A model generated the notes under the pieces. That model did not search any database. It saw only the letters and a list, made by a program, of their open reading frames with translations, and was not told the origin of the DNA. Position numbers and translations under genes: made by a program. From SZUA-430 sp034440175 (GTDB lineage Bacteria; Pseudomonadota; Alphaproteobacteria; Micropepsales; Micropepsaceae), in contig JAWXBO010000185.1 in the NCBI GenBank assembly GCA_034440175.1, positions 1-64,000 on the forward strand: DNA of 64,000 bases. Reading direction: 5' to 3'. Below are positions 1 through 7,636 of the stretch, piece by piece. The first letter of the stretch is position 1. Each line of letters begins with the position of its first letter.

Positions 1-1279
1 CTCCCGTTTCCAGCGTTTGCATGACTTGCTTCAAATGCTTCGCCGCAAGCGGACAATCGGAAACGACGTGCGCGTGAGCCTGCACGTTGGCCGTGCGTGA
101 AGCAGGCTTACCGATCTTCATGGCAATCTCATGGGTCGGCTTCAACACGCCAAAAGTACCCCCATGCCCCGAGCAGCGCTCGATGACATCGACCTGGGTC
201 CCGGGGACAAGCTTCAGCATCTCCGCAGCTTTGGGTCCTATGTTCTGCGCCCTTGCATGGCACGCCAGATGAACACTCACCCCGCCTTCAATCGGCTTCA
301 TTCCCGGCGGCAACCCGTGCTTCTTCGCGACATCAACAACATACTCATCGATATCAAAAGTCGCCTCGGCCAGGCGTTTGACCGCCTCGTTCCCCGGCAC
401 GATCAGCGGCCATTCAAACTTGAACATCAGGCCACAACTCGCAGTCAGCGTGATAATGTCGTAGCCCTGCTCAACGAACGGCAACAAAGCCTTGGAAATT
501 TCATCGGCTTGCTTGGCAACTTGCGCCAGATTCCCCTGCTCCAAAAACGGCATGCCACAGCAACCGGGATAACCCACTTGTGTTTCAACGCCCAAATGGT
601 TCAGCAATTTGCGCGCGGCCATGCCCGTTGGTGGACGGTTATAGTTCACAAAGCAGGTCGCAAAGATCAACGCCTTGCGCCGGCCAAACGCCGGCGCCTG
701 CACATTGGCCGTGCCCGGATCGCTGCGATCCTGCATCACAAACGTGCGCGAATTGAACTTCGGCAATTCGGCCCGCGCATCAATGCCTGCAACTTTTTCG
801 GCAATCTTGCGCGTCAATTTGTTTTTTCTGTCGGATCCCCAATTGGCAATCGGCGCCACGACGGTCGCGATGGTCCCATTGCGGTCCATCTGCGCGAGTT
901 GCCCGGCCACGAAATGCGTTTTGCCCGCCGCTGCCTCTGCTGCCCGATAGCGCAGCATCAGATGCGGAAAATCCAAATTAAACTCATGCGGCGGCACATA
1001 GGGGCACTTCGTCATGAAGCACATATCGCACAGCGTGCAGGCTTCAACGACCGGCGCAAAGTCTTCTGACTTCACTCCGTCCAGTTCTTCCGTTGGTGAC
1101 TTGTCGATGAGATCAAACAGCCGCGGAAACGAATCGCACAAATTGAAGCAACGGCGGCAGCCGTGGCAGATATCGAACACCCGCCGCATTTCTGCATCAA
1201 GTTTCACCGCATCGGTGAACTCGGGCTCTTGCCAGTTCAAGGGGTGACGGGTCGGCGCCTGAAGACTGCCTTCACTCAA
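1..1279 (-). CDS. Heterodisulfide reductase-related Fe-S oxidoreductase (CCG domains), partial
   Basis: The gene runs off the left edge; 426 codons are visible. Near the N-terminus are two 4Fe-4S ferredoxin motifs, CHGCRRCFNLC and CTLCDMCFMTKCP. Two cysteine-rich CCG domains of the HdrB/GlpC/GlcF type follow, marked by YPGCCGMPF, HLACHARAQN and ERCSGHGG. Such proteins pass electrons between a dehydrogenase or quinone and a soluble partner at the membrane or in the cytosol. I chose a TTG start because AGGAG lies about 8 nt upstream and no ATG fits. Rubrerythrin lies 118 bp upstream on the same strand. In other Alphaproteobacteria this pair is often followed by a DUF3501 gene, which would lie outside the window. 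A role in peroxide or iron-related redox chemistry is inferred only from this context. Confidence 0.82.
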   Translation of the reverse strand, partial: MSEGSLQAPTRHPLNWQEPEFTDAVKLDAEMRRVFDICHGCRRCFNLCDSFPRLFDLIDKSPTEELDGVKSEDFAPVVEACTLCDMCFMTKCPYVPPHEFNLDFPHLMLRYRAAEAAAGKTHFVAGQLAQMDRNGTIATVVAPIANWGSDRKNKLTRKIAEKVAGIDARAELPKFNSRTFVMQDRSDPGTANVQAPAFGRRKALIFATCFVNYNRPPTGMAARKLLNHLGVETQVGYPGCCGMPFLEQGNLAQVAKQADEISKALLPFVEQGYDIITLTASCGLMFKFEWPLIVPGNEAVKRLAEATFDIDEYVVDVAKKHGLPPGMKPIEGGVSVHLACHARAQNIGPKAAEMLKLVPGTQVDVIERCSGHGGTFGVLKPTHEIAMKIGKPASRTANVQAHAHVVSDCPLAAKHLKQVMQTLETG

Positions 1280-1397
1280 GTCAAATGCTCCTGAAAAGGC
1301 ACAATTGGTCTGTCCCGCAAGTCGGCAAGCTCAATTTTGCCACGAGAGAGAAAGCACCACTCGCGACGCCGGTCGCGCGCAAAAGGTGCGGGCAATT

Positions 1398-1817
1398 TTA
1401 TCCGAGTGTATCAAGCGCCTTCTGGAACCGCCCGGCATGGCTCTTTTCCGCTTTCGCAAGCGTCTCGAACCAGTCGGCGATTTCTTCAAGCCCCTCTTGG
1501 CGGGCAGTCTTTGCCATCCCGGGATACATGTCGGTGTATTCGTGCGTCTCGCCGGCAATTGCGGCTTTCAGATTGTCGGCTGTCGCACCGATTTTGAGAC
1601 CGGTGGCAGGATCGCCAACAATCTCCATGAACTCCAAATGCCCGTGCGCATGACCGGTTTCGCCTTCTGCTGTTGAGCGAAACACCGAGGCAACATCGTT
1701 GTAGCCTTCGACGTCGGCTTTCTGCGCGAAATACAAATAGCGGCGATTAGCCTGGCTTTCACCAGAGAATGCGGCTTTCAAATTGTCGAGTGTTTTTGAC
1801 CCTGCGAGTTTTGACAT
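1398..1817 (-). CDS. Rubrerythrin, ferritin-like diiron protein
   Basis: This 139-residue cytosolic protein has the four-helix ferritin-like fold of rubrerythrin but no C-terminal rubredoxin domain. The diiron ligands are in place: E20, E53 with H56, E90 and E93, and E124 with H127. Rubrerythrins reduce hydrogen peroxide to water using electrons from a redox partner. The downstream iron-sulfur oxidoreductase is a plausible electron donor. I chose the ATG at 1817 because GGGAG lies about 7 nt upstream; an in-frame ATG at 1829 would add four residues. The upstream region holds a good sigma70-type promoter and an Irr-box-like sequence (see those entries), so iron-responsive control by the neighbouring irr product is likely but not shown. 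Confidence 0.9.
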   Translation of the reverse strand: MSKLAGSKTLDNLKAAFSGESQANRRYLYFAQKADVEGYNDVASVFRSTAEGETGHAHGHLEFMEIVGDPATGLKIGATADNLKAAIAGETHEYTDMYPGMAKTARQEGLEEIADWFETLAKAEKSHAGRFQKALDTLG

Positions 1818-1869
1818 TGCGGCTCCCATTCTTACGAAAAATTGGAAATCTTGAACTGGCTTAACGCAT

Positions 1870-1898
1870 AAAATATGCGAACGCAGCTGGACTGTCAA
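1870..1898 (-). promoter_or_regulatory. Probable promoter of the rubrerythrin gene
   Basis: Reading the minus strand, TTGACA (1898-1893) and TATTTT (1875-1870) are separated by exactly 17 nt, close to the housekeeping consensus. Transcription would start near 1863, giving a leader of about 45 nt. The perfect inverted repeat GCATA-AAA-TATGC (1866-1878) covers the -10 element and could be an operator. Confidence 0.6.
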
Positions 1899-1901
1899 CA
1901 G

Positions 1902-1918
1902 ATTGGAATGAATCTAAA
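1902..1918 (-). promoter_or_regulatory. Irr box (iron control element)-like site
   Basis: The minus-strand sequence TTTAGATTCATTCCAAT matches 14 of 17 positions of the remembered ICE consensus TTTAGAAYNRTTCTAAA. It ends 3 nt upstream of the -35 hexamer of the rubrerythrin promoter and lies just beyond the irr stop codon. That an Irr-family protein is encoded next door strengthens the reading. Binding is not demonstrated. Confidence 0.5.
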
Positions 1919-1926
1919 TAACTAAA

Positions 1927-2382
1927 TCACCCGCGAGACTTGAGCCGCACCACAACATCCACGCGCTCGATCTCTGTGCCTGCCGGCGCACGAGGCAATC
2001 CCTCTATTCGAACATCGCCGCCCGGTATATCGGTAAGCAAACCGCTACCTTCAAAATAGAAATGGTGGTGCTCGCCAGTGTTTGTATCAAAGTACTTTTT
2101 CTCACCATCGACAATCAACTGTCGCAACAACCCGGCAGCCGTGAATTGGTGCAGCGAGTTGTACACCGTGGCCAGAGACAGCCGAACGCCAGAATTCGCG
2201 GCTTCGGCATGCAGCCTTTCAGCCGTTACATGCCGGTCCGCGCCCGCAAACAGAAGCCTGGCAAGTGCTACGCGCTGTTTGGTCGGGCGCAACTGCGCCA
2301 CGCGCAATTTTGCGGCAAAGTCACCCTTCTGGGTATCTGGCATTTTGGAACCTGTGGAACGCATGGGATGAGACGCCTTCAC
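1927..2382 (-). CDS. irr: Iron response regulator Irr, Fur family
   Basis: This 151-residue protein has a Fur-type winged helix (LRPTKQR...TAERLH...LSLATVYNSL) followed by the histidine cluster HHH (residues 105-107) typical of Irr. Irr is a haem-sensitive global regulator of haem synthesis and iron metabolism in Rhizobiales and relatives. The N-terminal GCPWHDV haem regulatory motif of Bradyrhizobium Irr is absent, as in many rhizobial orthologues. The longest frame starts with GTG at 2382 behind GAGG; ATG codons at 2364 and 2343 are alternatives. It is divergent from fabA across 120 bp, an arrangement I recall as conserved in Rhizobiales. The 3' end abuts the rubrerythrin promoter. Confidence 0.9.
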   Translation of the reverse strand: MKASHPMRSTGSKMPDTQKGDFAAKLRVAQLRPTKQRVALARLLFAGADRHVTAERLHAEAANSGVRLSLATVYNSLHQFTAAGLLRQLIVDGEKKYFDTNTGEHHHFYFEGSGLLTDIPGGDVRIEGLPRAPAGTEIERVDVVVRLKSRG

Positions 2383-2502
2383 GTTTCCTCAGAGGTTGAA
2401 TAACACGGGGCCAACGCATAGAGTCTAAAATCAGACAAAGCACGCAGGCACTTTTGAATAGCTCAAAAATAAGCCCGGGTGAAATCGGATGGTTAACACG
2501 CA

Positions 2503-3084
2503 ATGTCAAGCGCGCACACAGAGCCGAGTCAACAAAATGCTGAGAATTCGGCAAACTCAGTGAAACATCACAGCAGTTTTGACCGGAATGCCCTGCTGGG
2601 TTGTGCCCATGGCCGCATGTTCGGCCCAGGCAACCCAAGGCTGCCCTTGCCGCCCATGCTCATGTTTGACCGCATTACGCATATTGCTGAAAACGGTGGC
2701 GCCAATGACAAAGGCCAAGTTGTAGCCGAATTCGACATTTCGCCTGACCATTGGTTCTTCAAGTGTCATTTCGAATCCGATCCCGTCATGCCGGGCTGCC
2801 TGGGGCTTGATGCGCTGTGGCAAATGACTGGATTCTATTTGGGTTGGCTGGGTGGAAAAGGCAAAGGCCGTGCCGTGGGTGTCGGTGAAGTAAAGTTCAC
2901 AAGCATGGTTCTGCCTGACGCCAAATTGGTGACCTATACCATCGACTTTAAGCGCGTCATCATGCGCAGGCTGGTCTTGGGAATTGCTGATGGCATAGTG
3001 AAGGTTGACGGCAAAACTTTCCTTGAAGCAACAGATTTGCGCGTAGGCCTGTTCACCGACAGCCCAACACCGTCACCCGCCTAA
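2503..3084 (+). CDS. fabA: 3-hydroxydecanoyl-ACP dehydratase/isomerase FabA
   Basis: FabA dehydrates 3-hydroxyacyl-ACP and isomerises trans-2- to cis-3-decenoyl-ACP, the branch point to unsaturated fatty acids. The 193 residues contain the hot-dog core with FGPGNPRLPLPPMLMFDRI, then CHF and GLDALWQ. His89 and Asp103 correspond to the catalytic H70 and D84 of E. coli FabA. The protein is about 20 residues longer than the usual 171 because of a polar N-terminal extension, and no strong ribosome-binding site precedes this start, so the extension may be partly artificial. It is first in fabA-fabB-fabI and divergent from irr. The 120-bp spacer contains the inverted repeat GTCT-AAAATC-AGAC (2423-2436), of unknown meaning. 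Confidence 0.95.
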   Translation: MSSAHTEPSQQNAENSANSVKHHSSFDRNALLGCAHGRMFGPGNPRLPLPPMLMFDRITHIAENGGANDKGQVVAEFDISPDHWFFKCHFESDPVMPGCLGLDALWQMTGFYLGWLGGKGKGRAVGVGEVKFTSMVLPDAKLVTYTIDFKRVIMRRLVLGIADGIVKVDGKTFLEATDLRVGLFTDSPTPSPA

Positions 3085-3138
3085 AATTCCGAACACCGCA
3101 CGGCCGCTGTGCCGTCACACATCTGAAGGGTTAATCAA

Positions 3139-4362
3139 ATGAGGCGTGTCGTTGTAACTGGAATGGGCATAGTTTGCTCCATCGGCAACAACACCCAGGA
3201 AGTGGTCGCATCGCTGCGCGACGCTCGCTCCGGAATAACGGCGGCCGATGACTACAAGCGCATGGGCTTTCGCAGCCAGATCCACGGCAACCTCAAGGTT
3301 GATCTCGACGCCACGGTTGATCGCCGCGCCCGTCGCTTCATGGGTGACGGTGCAGCCTATACCTGGCTGGCAATGAACCAGGCAATCTTAGACGCCGGCT
3401 TGGAACCAAACGACGTCTCGAACGAGCGTACCGGATTGATTGTGGGCTCAGGCGGCCCATCAACAAGGGCCATCGTTTTGGCCGCCGACACAGCGCGTTC
3501 AGAAGTCACCAAGGGCCCAAAAAAAGTCGGCCCCTTTGCAGTTCCCAAAGCCATGTCGTCGACGTGCTCGGCCAACCTTTCGACCTGGTTCAAAACCAAG
3601 GGCGTGAATTACTCAATCAGTTCGGCGTGCTCGACATCGGCCAACTGCATCGGCAACGCCTATGAAATGATCCAGTGGGGCAAGCAGGACGTCATGTTTG
3701 CCGGTGGCGGCGAAGAACTTGACTGGACATTGTCGGTGCTGTTCGACGCCATGGGCGCCATGTCGTCACGCCACAACGATACCCCAGACAAGGCCAGCCG
3801 CGCCTACGACAAAAACCGCGATGGGTTCGTCATTTCAGGCGGCGGCGGAATTCTCATACTAGAAGAACTGGCGCACGCCAAAGCCCGCGGAGCAAAGATC
3901 TACGCCGAACTCACGGGCTATGGCGCCACCGCCGACGGGGCCGACATGGTCGCCCCCTCGGGCGAAGGCGCCATCAGATGTATGCGCATGGCGCTGGAGG
4001 CCTCACGCGCGCCTATCGACTACATTAATCCGCATGCAACCTCGACCCCGGTTGGCGACATTCCGGAAATCAAAGCCATCCGCGAAGTGTTCGGCCAGAA
4101 CATGCCCCCGGTCAGCGCCACCAAATCCCTGACAGGTCACAGCCAGGGAGCGGCCGGCGTCCACGAGGCCATCTATTCACTCCTGATGCTGCAAAACAAC
4201 TTCATTTGCGAAAGCGCCAACATCGAGGAGATCGATCCCGAGGTCGCCGATGCCAACATCGTCCGCAAGCGCATCGACAACGCAAAACTCAATACCGTGA
4301 TGTCGAACTCATTCGGCTTCGGCGGAACCAACGCATCACTCGTCTTTCAACGGCACCAATAA
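3139..4362 (+). CDS. fabB: 3-oxoacyl-ACP synthase I FabB
   Basis: FabB condenses malonyl-ACP with cis-3-decenoyl-ACP and other acyl-ACPs and is needed to elongate unsaturated chains. At 407 residues the length is normal for ketoacyl-ACP synthase I. The thiolase-fold catalytic triad is complete: Cys164 in SSACSTS, His299 in PHATSTPVGD and His334 in LTGHSQGA, with the C-terminal NSFGFGGTN motif. The gene follows fabA by 54 bp and precedes fabI by 3 bp, so the three are probably one transcript. A purine-rich GAAGGG lies before the ATG. Confidence 0.97.
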   Translation: MRRVVVTGMGIVCSIGNNTQEVVASLRDARSGITAADDYKRMGFRSQIHGNLKVDLDATVDRRARRFMGDGAAYTWLAMNQAILDAGLEPNDVSNERTGLIVGSGGPSTRAIVLAADTARSEVTKGPKKVGPFAVPKAMSSTCSANLSTWFKTKGVNYSISSACSTSANCIGNAYEMIQWGKQDVMFAGGGEELDWTLSVLFDAMGAMSSRHNDTPDKASRAYDKNRDGFVISGGGGILILEELAHAKARGAKIYAELTGYGATADGADMVAPSGEGAIRCMRMALEASRAPIDYINPHATSTPVGDIPEIKAIREVFGQNMPPVSATKSLTGHSQGAAGVHEAIYSLLMLQNNFICESANIEEIDPEVADANIVRKRIDNAKLNTVMSNSFGFGGTNASLVFQRHQ

Positions 4363-4365
4363 TAC

Positions 4366-5196
4366 ATGACGGCACCTGCGAAACTTATGGCTGGCAAACG
4401 CGGCCTTGTTATGGGCGTTGCCAATGATCATTCCATTGCCTGGGGCATAGCTCGAACGCTGCATCAGCATGGTGCCGAATTGGCCTTTACCTATCAAGGC
4501 GACGCCTTCGGCAAGCGCGTGAAACCGCTGGTCGAAACTGTAGGTGCAAAGATTGTTCTGGAAGCCGACGTCGAGAACGATCAATCGCTCGAAACCGTTT
4601 TCGGCGAGCTCGGGCGGCAGTGGGGCAGCCTCGACTTCGTGGTCCACGCCATCGCCTTTTCCGATCGCAACGAGTTGAAGGGCCGCTATGTCGATACGAC
4701 CCGCGCCAACTTCCGCCGTTCGATGGAAATCTCCTGCTATTCCTTCACCGACATTGCGCGCCGCGCCGCGCCCCTGATGAAGCAGGGCGGCTCGCTCATC
4801 ACGCTGACCTACGCCGGTTCAATGCGCGTCATGCCCAGCTACAACGTCATGGGTGTCGCCAAAGCCGCGCTGGAAGCGTCTGTCCGCTATCTGGCCGCCG
4901 ATCTGGGCCGCGACGGCATCCGCGTCAACGCGATTTCGCCCGGCCCCATGCGCACGCTGGCGGGCTCCGCCGTCGGTGACGCAAGGCTTGTTTTCAAATG
5001 GTACAAGCAAAACTCGCCGCTGAAAAAGACGGTGGAACTGCCCCATGTCGGCGGCGCCGCCCTCTATTTCCTGAGCGACCTGTCGGCGGGCGTCACCGGC
5101 GAGATCCACTACGTCGACGCCGGCTTCAACATCACCGGCATGCCCAACGCCGCCGAGCTTAAGGCGATGAGTGCGGGGACGCACGAAGCGGATTAG
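4366..5196 (+). CDS. fabI: Enoyl-ACP reductase FabI (NADH)
   Basis: FabI catalyses the last reduction of each fatty acid elongation cycle. The 276-residue short-chain-dehydrogenase fold begins with the FabI-type cofactor motif GVANDHSIAWGIA, and the active site Tyr149, Tyr159 and Lys166 matches Y146, Y156 and K163 of E. coli FabI with identical spacing. The ATG lies 3 nt after the fabB stop, indicating translational coupling. The last 65 bp of coding homology (5113-5177) recur at 6610-6674, so the 3' end of this gene has been a site of rearrangement. The protein itself appears intact. Confidence 0.96.
   Translation: MTAPAKLMAGKRGLVMGVANDHSIAWGIARTLHQHGAELAFTYQGDAFGKRVKPLVETVGAKIVLEADVENDQSLETVFGELGRQWGSLDFVVHAIAFSDRNELKGRYVDTTRANFRRSMEISCYSFTDIARRAAPLMKQGGSLITLTYAGSMRVMPSYNVMGVAKAALEASVRYLAADLGRDGIRVNAISPGPMRTLAGSAVGDARLVFKWYKQNSPLKKTVELPHVGGAALYFLSDLSAGVTGEIHYVDAGFNITGMPNAAELKAMSAGTHEAD
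5113..5177 (+). repeat. Direct repeat, copy 1: fabI 3' end
   Basis: These 65 bp within the end of fabI are repeated in direct orientation at 6610-6674 with 60 of 65 positions identical; 5118-5151 is a perfect 34-bp match. At protein level the shared segment reads AGFNITGMPNA then ELKAMS. The repeats bracket the accessory gene at 5218-6589. Confidence 0.9.
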
Positions 5197-5217
5197 CCGT
5201 CCATTCCACAAAGGCAC

Positions 5218-6589
5218 ATGTTGAGCGGCGGCGGAAATAAACTCTCAAAAAAAATGATCGACAGCATCCGTCAGCAAGCTATTGATCTCGCTGAAGGCGG
5301 GGACAGGTGTGCAGCCTGGAACTCGCTCAAACCGCTTCTAGAAGTTCAGCCCCGGGACAAGGATGCCGCAAAGACACTATTGGAAATCGTCCACCTCGAC
5401 TGTCTGTCACAAGAGTGCGCGCTAACCACACTTGAAGCAATCGACGCTAGTCACTCCGGTGACGTGGAAATTGTCAGCCTGATTGGCGACAATCTTGACA
5501 TGGCCTCAAACGTCAATTTTCTGAATGCGGCACCTGCCGAACATTCCATCTTTCCCCGAACGATTGAATTCCTAGAAAAGACCTGGAAACTTGGAAAGTA
5601 CGAGAACGAAGTGTCGCTTCTCGATGGCTTGTCCACTGCGGCTCGCATTTTCGCTCGGCAGAAAGATGAGATCGCGGAGCAGGCCTATAAGCGCCTAATA
5701 GAACTCGAGCCCGCAACGGCTTTCCGGCATTACAACTACGGTCTTTACAACTACGGTCTTTTTCTGAAAGCGCGGGGGCGGTTTGAAGAGGGAATAGCGG
5801 CCAATCTGACTGCTTCGGATTTATCAACCAACCCCGGTGAAGCAACGAAATGGAACCTGGGCAACTGCGCGACGGGAGCGAATAGAGGTGTTGTCGCGTT
5901 GAAGGTTTGGAAGGAACTCGGCCAACACGTTGAAATGGGAATGTTTGACCTGCCGCAGGGGAGCTACCCACAATGCAAAGTCAGGCTGGCAGAGCGCCCC
6001 CTTGCCGAGCGAACCAGTGCAACGGATAACCTAGGACAGGAAGAAACTGTTTGGATCGAACGCCTAAGCGCCTGTCACGGAATCATTCGAAGCGTCCTCT
6101 ACTACGACCTCGGCGTGAATTACGGCGACGTCGTCCTCTTCGATGGCGCGCCAATAGCGCATCACAAATATGATGATGTGGAGGTACCCGTATTCCCGCA
6201 TTTAGCCACACTGCGTCGCCGGAACTACCAGTTCTTCGATTTCGCGGGTACGCAGGACAAGCCTGAACGATTGGGGGATATCAACGCGGCGCTCAAGGGC
6301 GGCGCCGTCGTCTACTCACATACCGACAACGTCATCAACATTTGCTCGACCTGCTGGAACGACCCGAAAACGAACCACGCCCGGCACGAAGCTACCGTCA
6401 AGCACGTAGTTACAGGAAAGATTGCGGCTCCATCCGGCATGGACCCGCGCGAACTACTTCTACAACTTGATGCGGGGATGTCAGAGATTGCTCCCTGCCA
6501 ACTATATTCCCTTGCTCTGCGATGCGGCCGGACTGTCCGGCCGCGCCCAAATCGAGCAACGCTGGTTCGACATGCTGATAAACAACTAA
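5218..6589 (+). pseudogene. TPR-like protein of unknown function, single-base frameshift
   Basis: No family was recognised with confidence. The N-terminal half is helical and repeat-like, including YGLFLKARGRFEEGIAANL and WNLGNCATGANR, which suggests tetratricopeptide-type repeats. The C-terminal half contains LYYDLGVNYGDVVLFDG, FPHLATLRRRNYQFFDFAG and VVYSHTDNVINICSTCW. The frame read from 5218 passes through the fabI repeat and runs antisense through the toxin gene to 7107, which is implausible. Removing one C from the CCC run at 6493-6495 gives SEIAPANYIPLLCDAAGLSG and ends at TAA (6587-6589), a tidy protein of 456 residues. The real gene therefore seems broken by a one-base insertion, or the assembly has an error there. 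A 15-bp tandem duplication (5731-5760, encoding YNYGL twice) is a further sign of decay. It sits between the two copies of the fabI 3' end and is probably horizontally acquired. Confidence 0.65.
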
Positions 6590-6609
6590 CGTCTGTCACA
6601 CCAAACAAA

Positions 6610-6674
6610 GTCGTCGCCGGCTTCAACATCACCGGCATGCCCAACGCCAGCGAGCTGAAGGCGATGAGTACGGG
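6610..6674 (+). repeat. Direct repeat, copy 2: displaced fabI 3' end fragment
   Basis: This second copy of the fabI tail starts 20 bp after the corrected stop of the inserted gene and ends about 20 bp before the toxin stop codon. Five substitutions distinguish it from copy 1, three of which fall within an 8-10 bp stretch. It has no stop codon of its own in the fabI frame and no fabI body in front, so it is a remnant rather than a gene. Confidence 0.9.
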
Positions 6675-6695
6675 CGGCAACGGCGAGAGTGGATT

Positions 6696-7091
6696 CTATT
6701 CGCGCGCATCGAAGCGTCTCAGCGAACCTCGCCATTCGAGAATTTCGGCATCGACCGTCATCAGTGGCCAATCGTGTTCGATCGCGGTCGCAAGGACAAT
6801 GCGATCAAACGGATCGCCCAGTTGCAACTCAGCCGCCCGCACCGCAACCGCGCCGTCCACGACGAATTCGCGTATCCCGCGTTCAAGCAATTCGCCGCGC
6901 CAGTATCGGACATCTTTGAAGAGCTTGATGCGATTGCGTTGTACCAACAGACCGGTCTCGAAAAAGGTCACGGCCGACACTGCCAACTCGCCGCGAAAAG
7001 CGGCCTGCTCGATTCTCTGCCGTGCCCGGACGCCGAGCTTGCTTGGCTGTGAATCGGCCCAGATGAGACTGTGCGTGTCGAGCAGAATCAA
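6696..7091 (-). CDS. PIN-domain toxin, VapC-like ribonuclease
   Basis: This 131-residue protein is a PIN-domain endoribonuclease of the type II toxin-antitoxin kind. The acidic metal-binding set is visible: Asp5 in LLDTHSLIW, Glu45 in FFETGLL, Asp96 in DPFDRIVLATA and Asp114 in MTVDAEI. Known VapC toxins cleave tRNA or rRNA and are held in check by an antitoxin encoded just upstream. The start is TTG at 7091, overlapping the antitoxin stop by 4 nt (TTGA), so synthesis is probably coupled. The gene forms the 3' end of a three-gene operon in the accessory pocket behind fabI. It seems intact. Confidence 0.85.
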   Translation of the reverse strand: MILLDTHSLIWADSQPSKLGVRARQRIEQAAFRGELAVSAVTFFETGLLVQRNRIKLFKDVRYWRGELLERGIREFVVDGAVAVRAAELQLGDPFDRIVLATAIEHDWPLMTVDAEILEWRGSLRRFDARE

Positions 7092-7336
7092 GGCCGCTGC
7101 CGGTTGATACGATCAAACTTGCTGTCCCAGCCTTCCCACAACTCGTGCATCGGCGAAACGATGTCGCCGAGAATCCGGAGCCTGCCCAAGTCCTCTCCCA
7201 GCCGAAAGCGCTTCGAAGGTCGCGGTGGCGCAAGGACGCCGGCGGGCGTTCCCTTCTTGACGACCACGACAACGCCGGCCTCTTCCACGACCCGCACGCA
7301 TTCGGCCTTAAACTCGGATGCCTTGACCCACTTCAT
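7088..7336 (-). CDS. Phd/YefM-type antitoxin, second of two
   Basis: This 82-residue protein begins MKWVKASEFKAECV, the N-terminal pattern of Phd/YefM antitoxins, which fold into a DNA-binding dimer and use a C-terminal tail to block the toxin. Strand residues VVVVVKKGTPAGVLAP follow, then an acidic and aromatic tail suited to toxin binding. I chose the ATG at 7336 rather than the longer upstream frame because it overlaps the preceding antitoxin stop as ATGA and has AGGA just upstream. It overlaps the PIN toxin start by 4 nt, which makes it the likely cognate antitoxin. Antitoxins of this type usually repress their own operon. Confidence 0.75.
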   Translation of the reverse strand: MKWVKASEFKAECVRVVEEAGVVVVVKKGTPAGVLAPPRPSKRFRLGEDLGRLRILGDIVSPMHELWEGWDSKFDRINRQRP

Positions 7337-7593
7337 CGTCCTGCTTTCTTCTTTCCGGGCTTGCGCCGGACGTCTTTGGAAGGTTTCCACTCTTCTAGTT
7401 TACCCTCGGCGAACAGGCGCGCCTCTTCAGCGGTCACCGGCCGGAATTCACCCACGATTTTGCCGTGCCGGGTGATGTCGATCGGCACGCCGGTCTCCGC
7501 GACCTCGTCCATCAGCGCCAAGCATTTCGCCCGAAACTCCGAAATCGACATTGTGCGCCTGGCGGGCAGTGTCTTGACCATGGTCATGACCAT
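7333..7593 (-). CDS. Phd/YefM-type antitoxin, first of two
   Basis: This 86-residue protein contains ARRTMSISEFRAKCLALM, then VPIDITRHGKIVGEF, the classical Phd/YefM antitoxin core in which a short helix is followed by a beta hairpin. The tail is charged and ends in a lysine-rich stretch (KPGKKKAGR). The ATG at 7593 has GGGAG about 10 nt upstream; in-frame ATGs at 7587 and 7581 are alternatives. The stop overlaps the start of a second antitoxin gene as ATGA. There is no toxin of its own between them, so this operon has two antitoxins for one PIN toxin. The extra copy may have lost its toxin or may act as a second regulator. Confidence 0.72.
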   Translation of the reverse strand: MVMTMVKTLPARRTMSISEFRAKCLALMDEVAETGVPIDITRHGKIVGEFRPVTAEEARLFAEGKLEEWKPSKDVRRKPGKKKAGR

Positions 7594-7636
7594 AGTCAAA
7601 CCACTCCCGGTTTTCAAGTTCGGAATTGCCCTGCGT

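Noticed and set aside
131..1069. A 312-codon open frame on the plus strand
   Set aside because: It is antisense to the iron-sulfur oxidoreductase, whose cysteine motifs are unmistakable on the minus strand, and its own translation shows no family.
6590..7107. Continuation of the 5218 frame to give a 629-residue protein
   Set aside because: The extra part is a fabI fragment plus the antisense of the PIN toxin. A one-base correction yields a natural stop at 6589.
5178..7600. Transposon or integrated phage at fabI
   Set aside because: No transposase, integrase or phage gene and no terminal inverted repeats were found; only the direct repeat supports an insertion.
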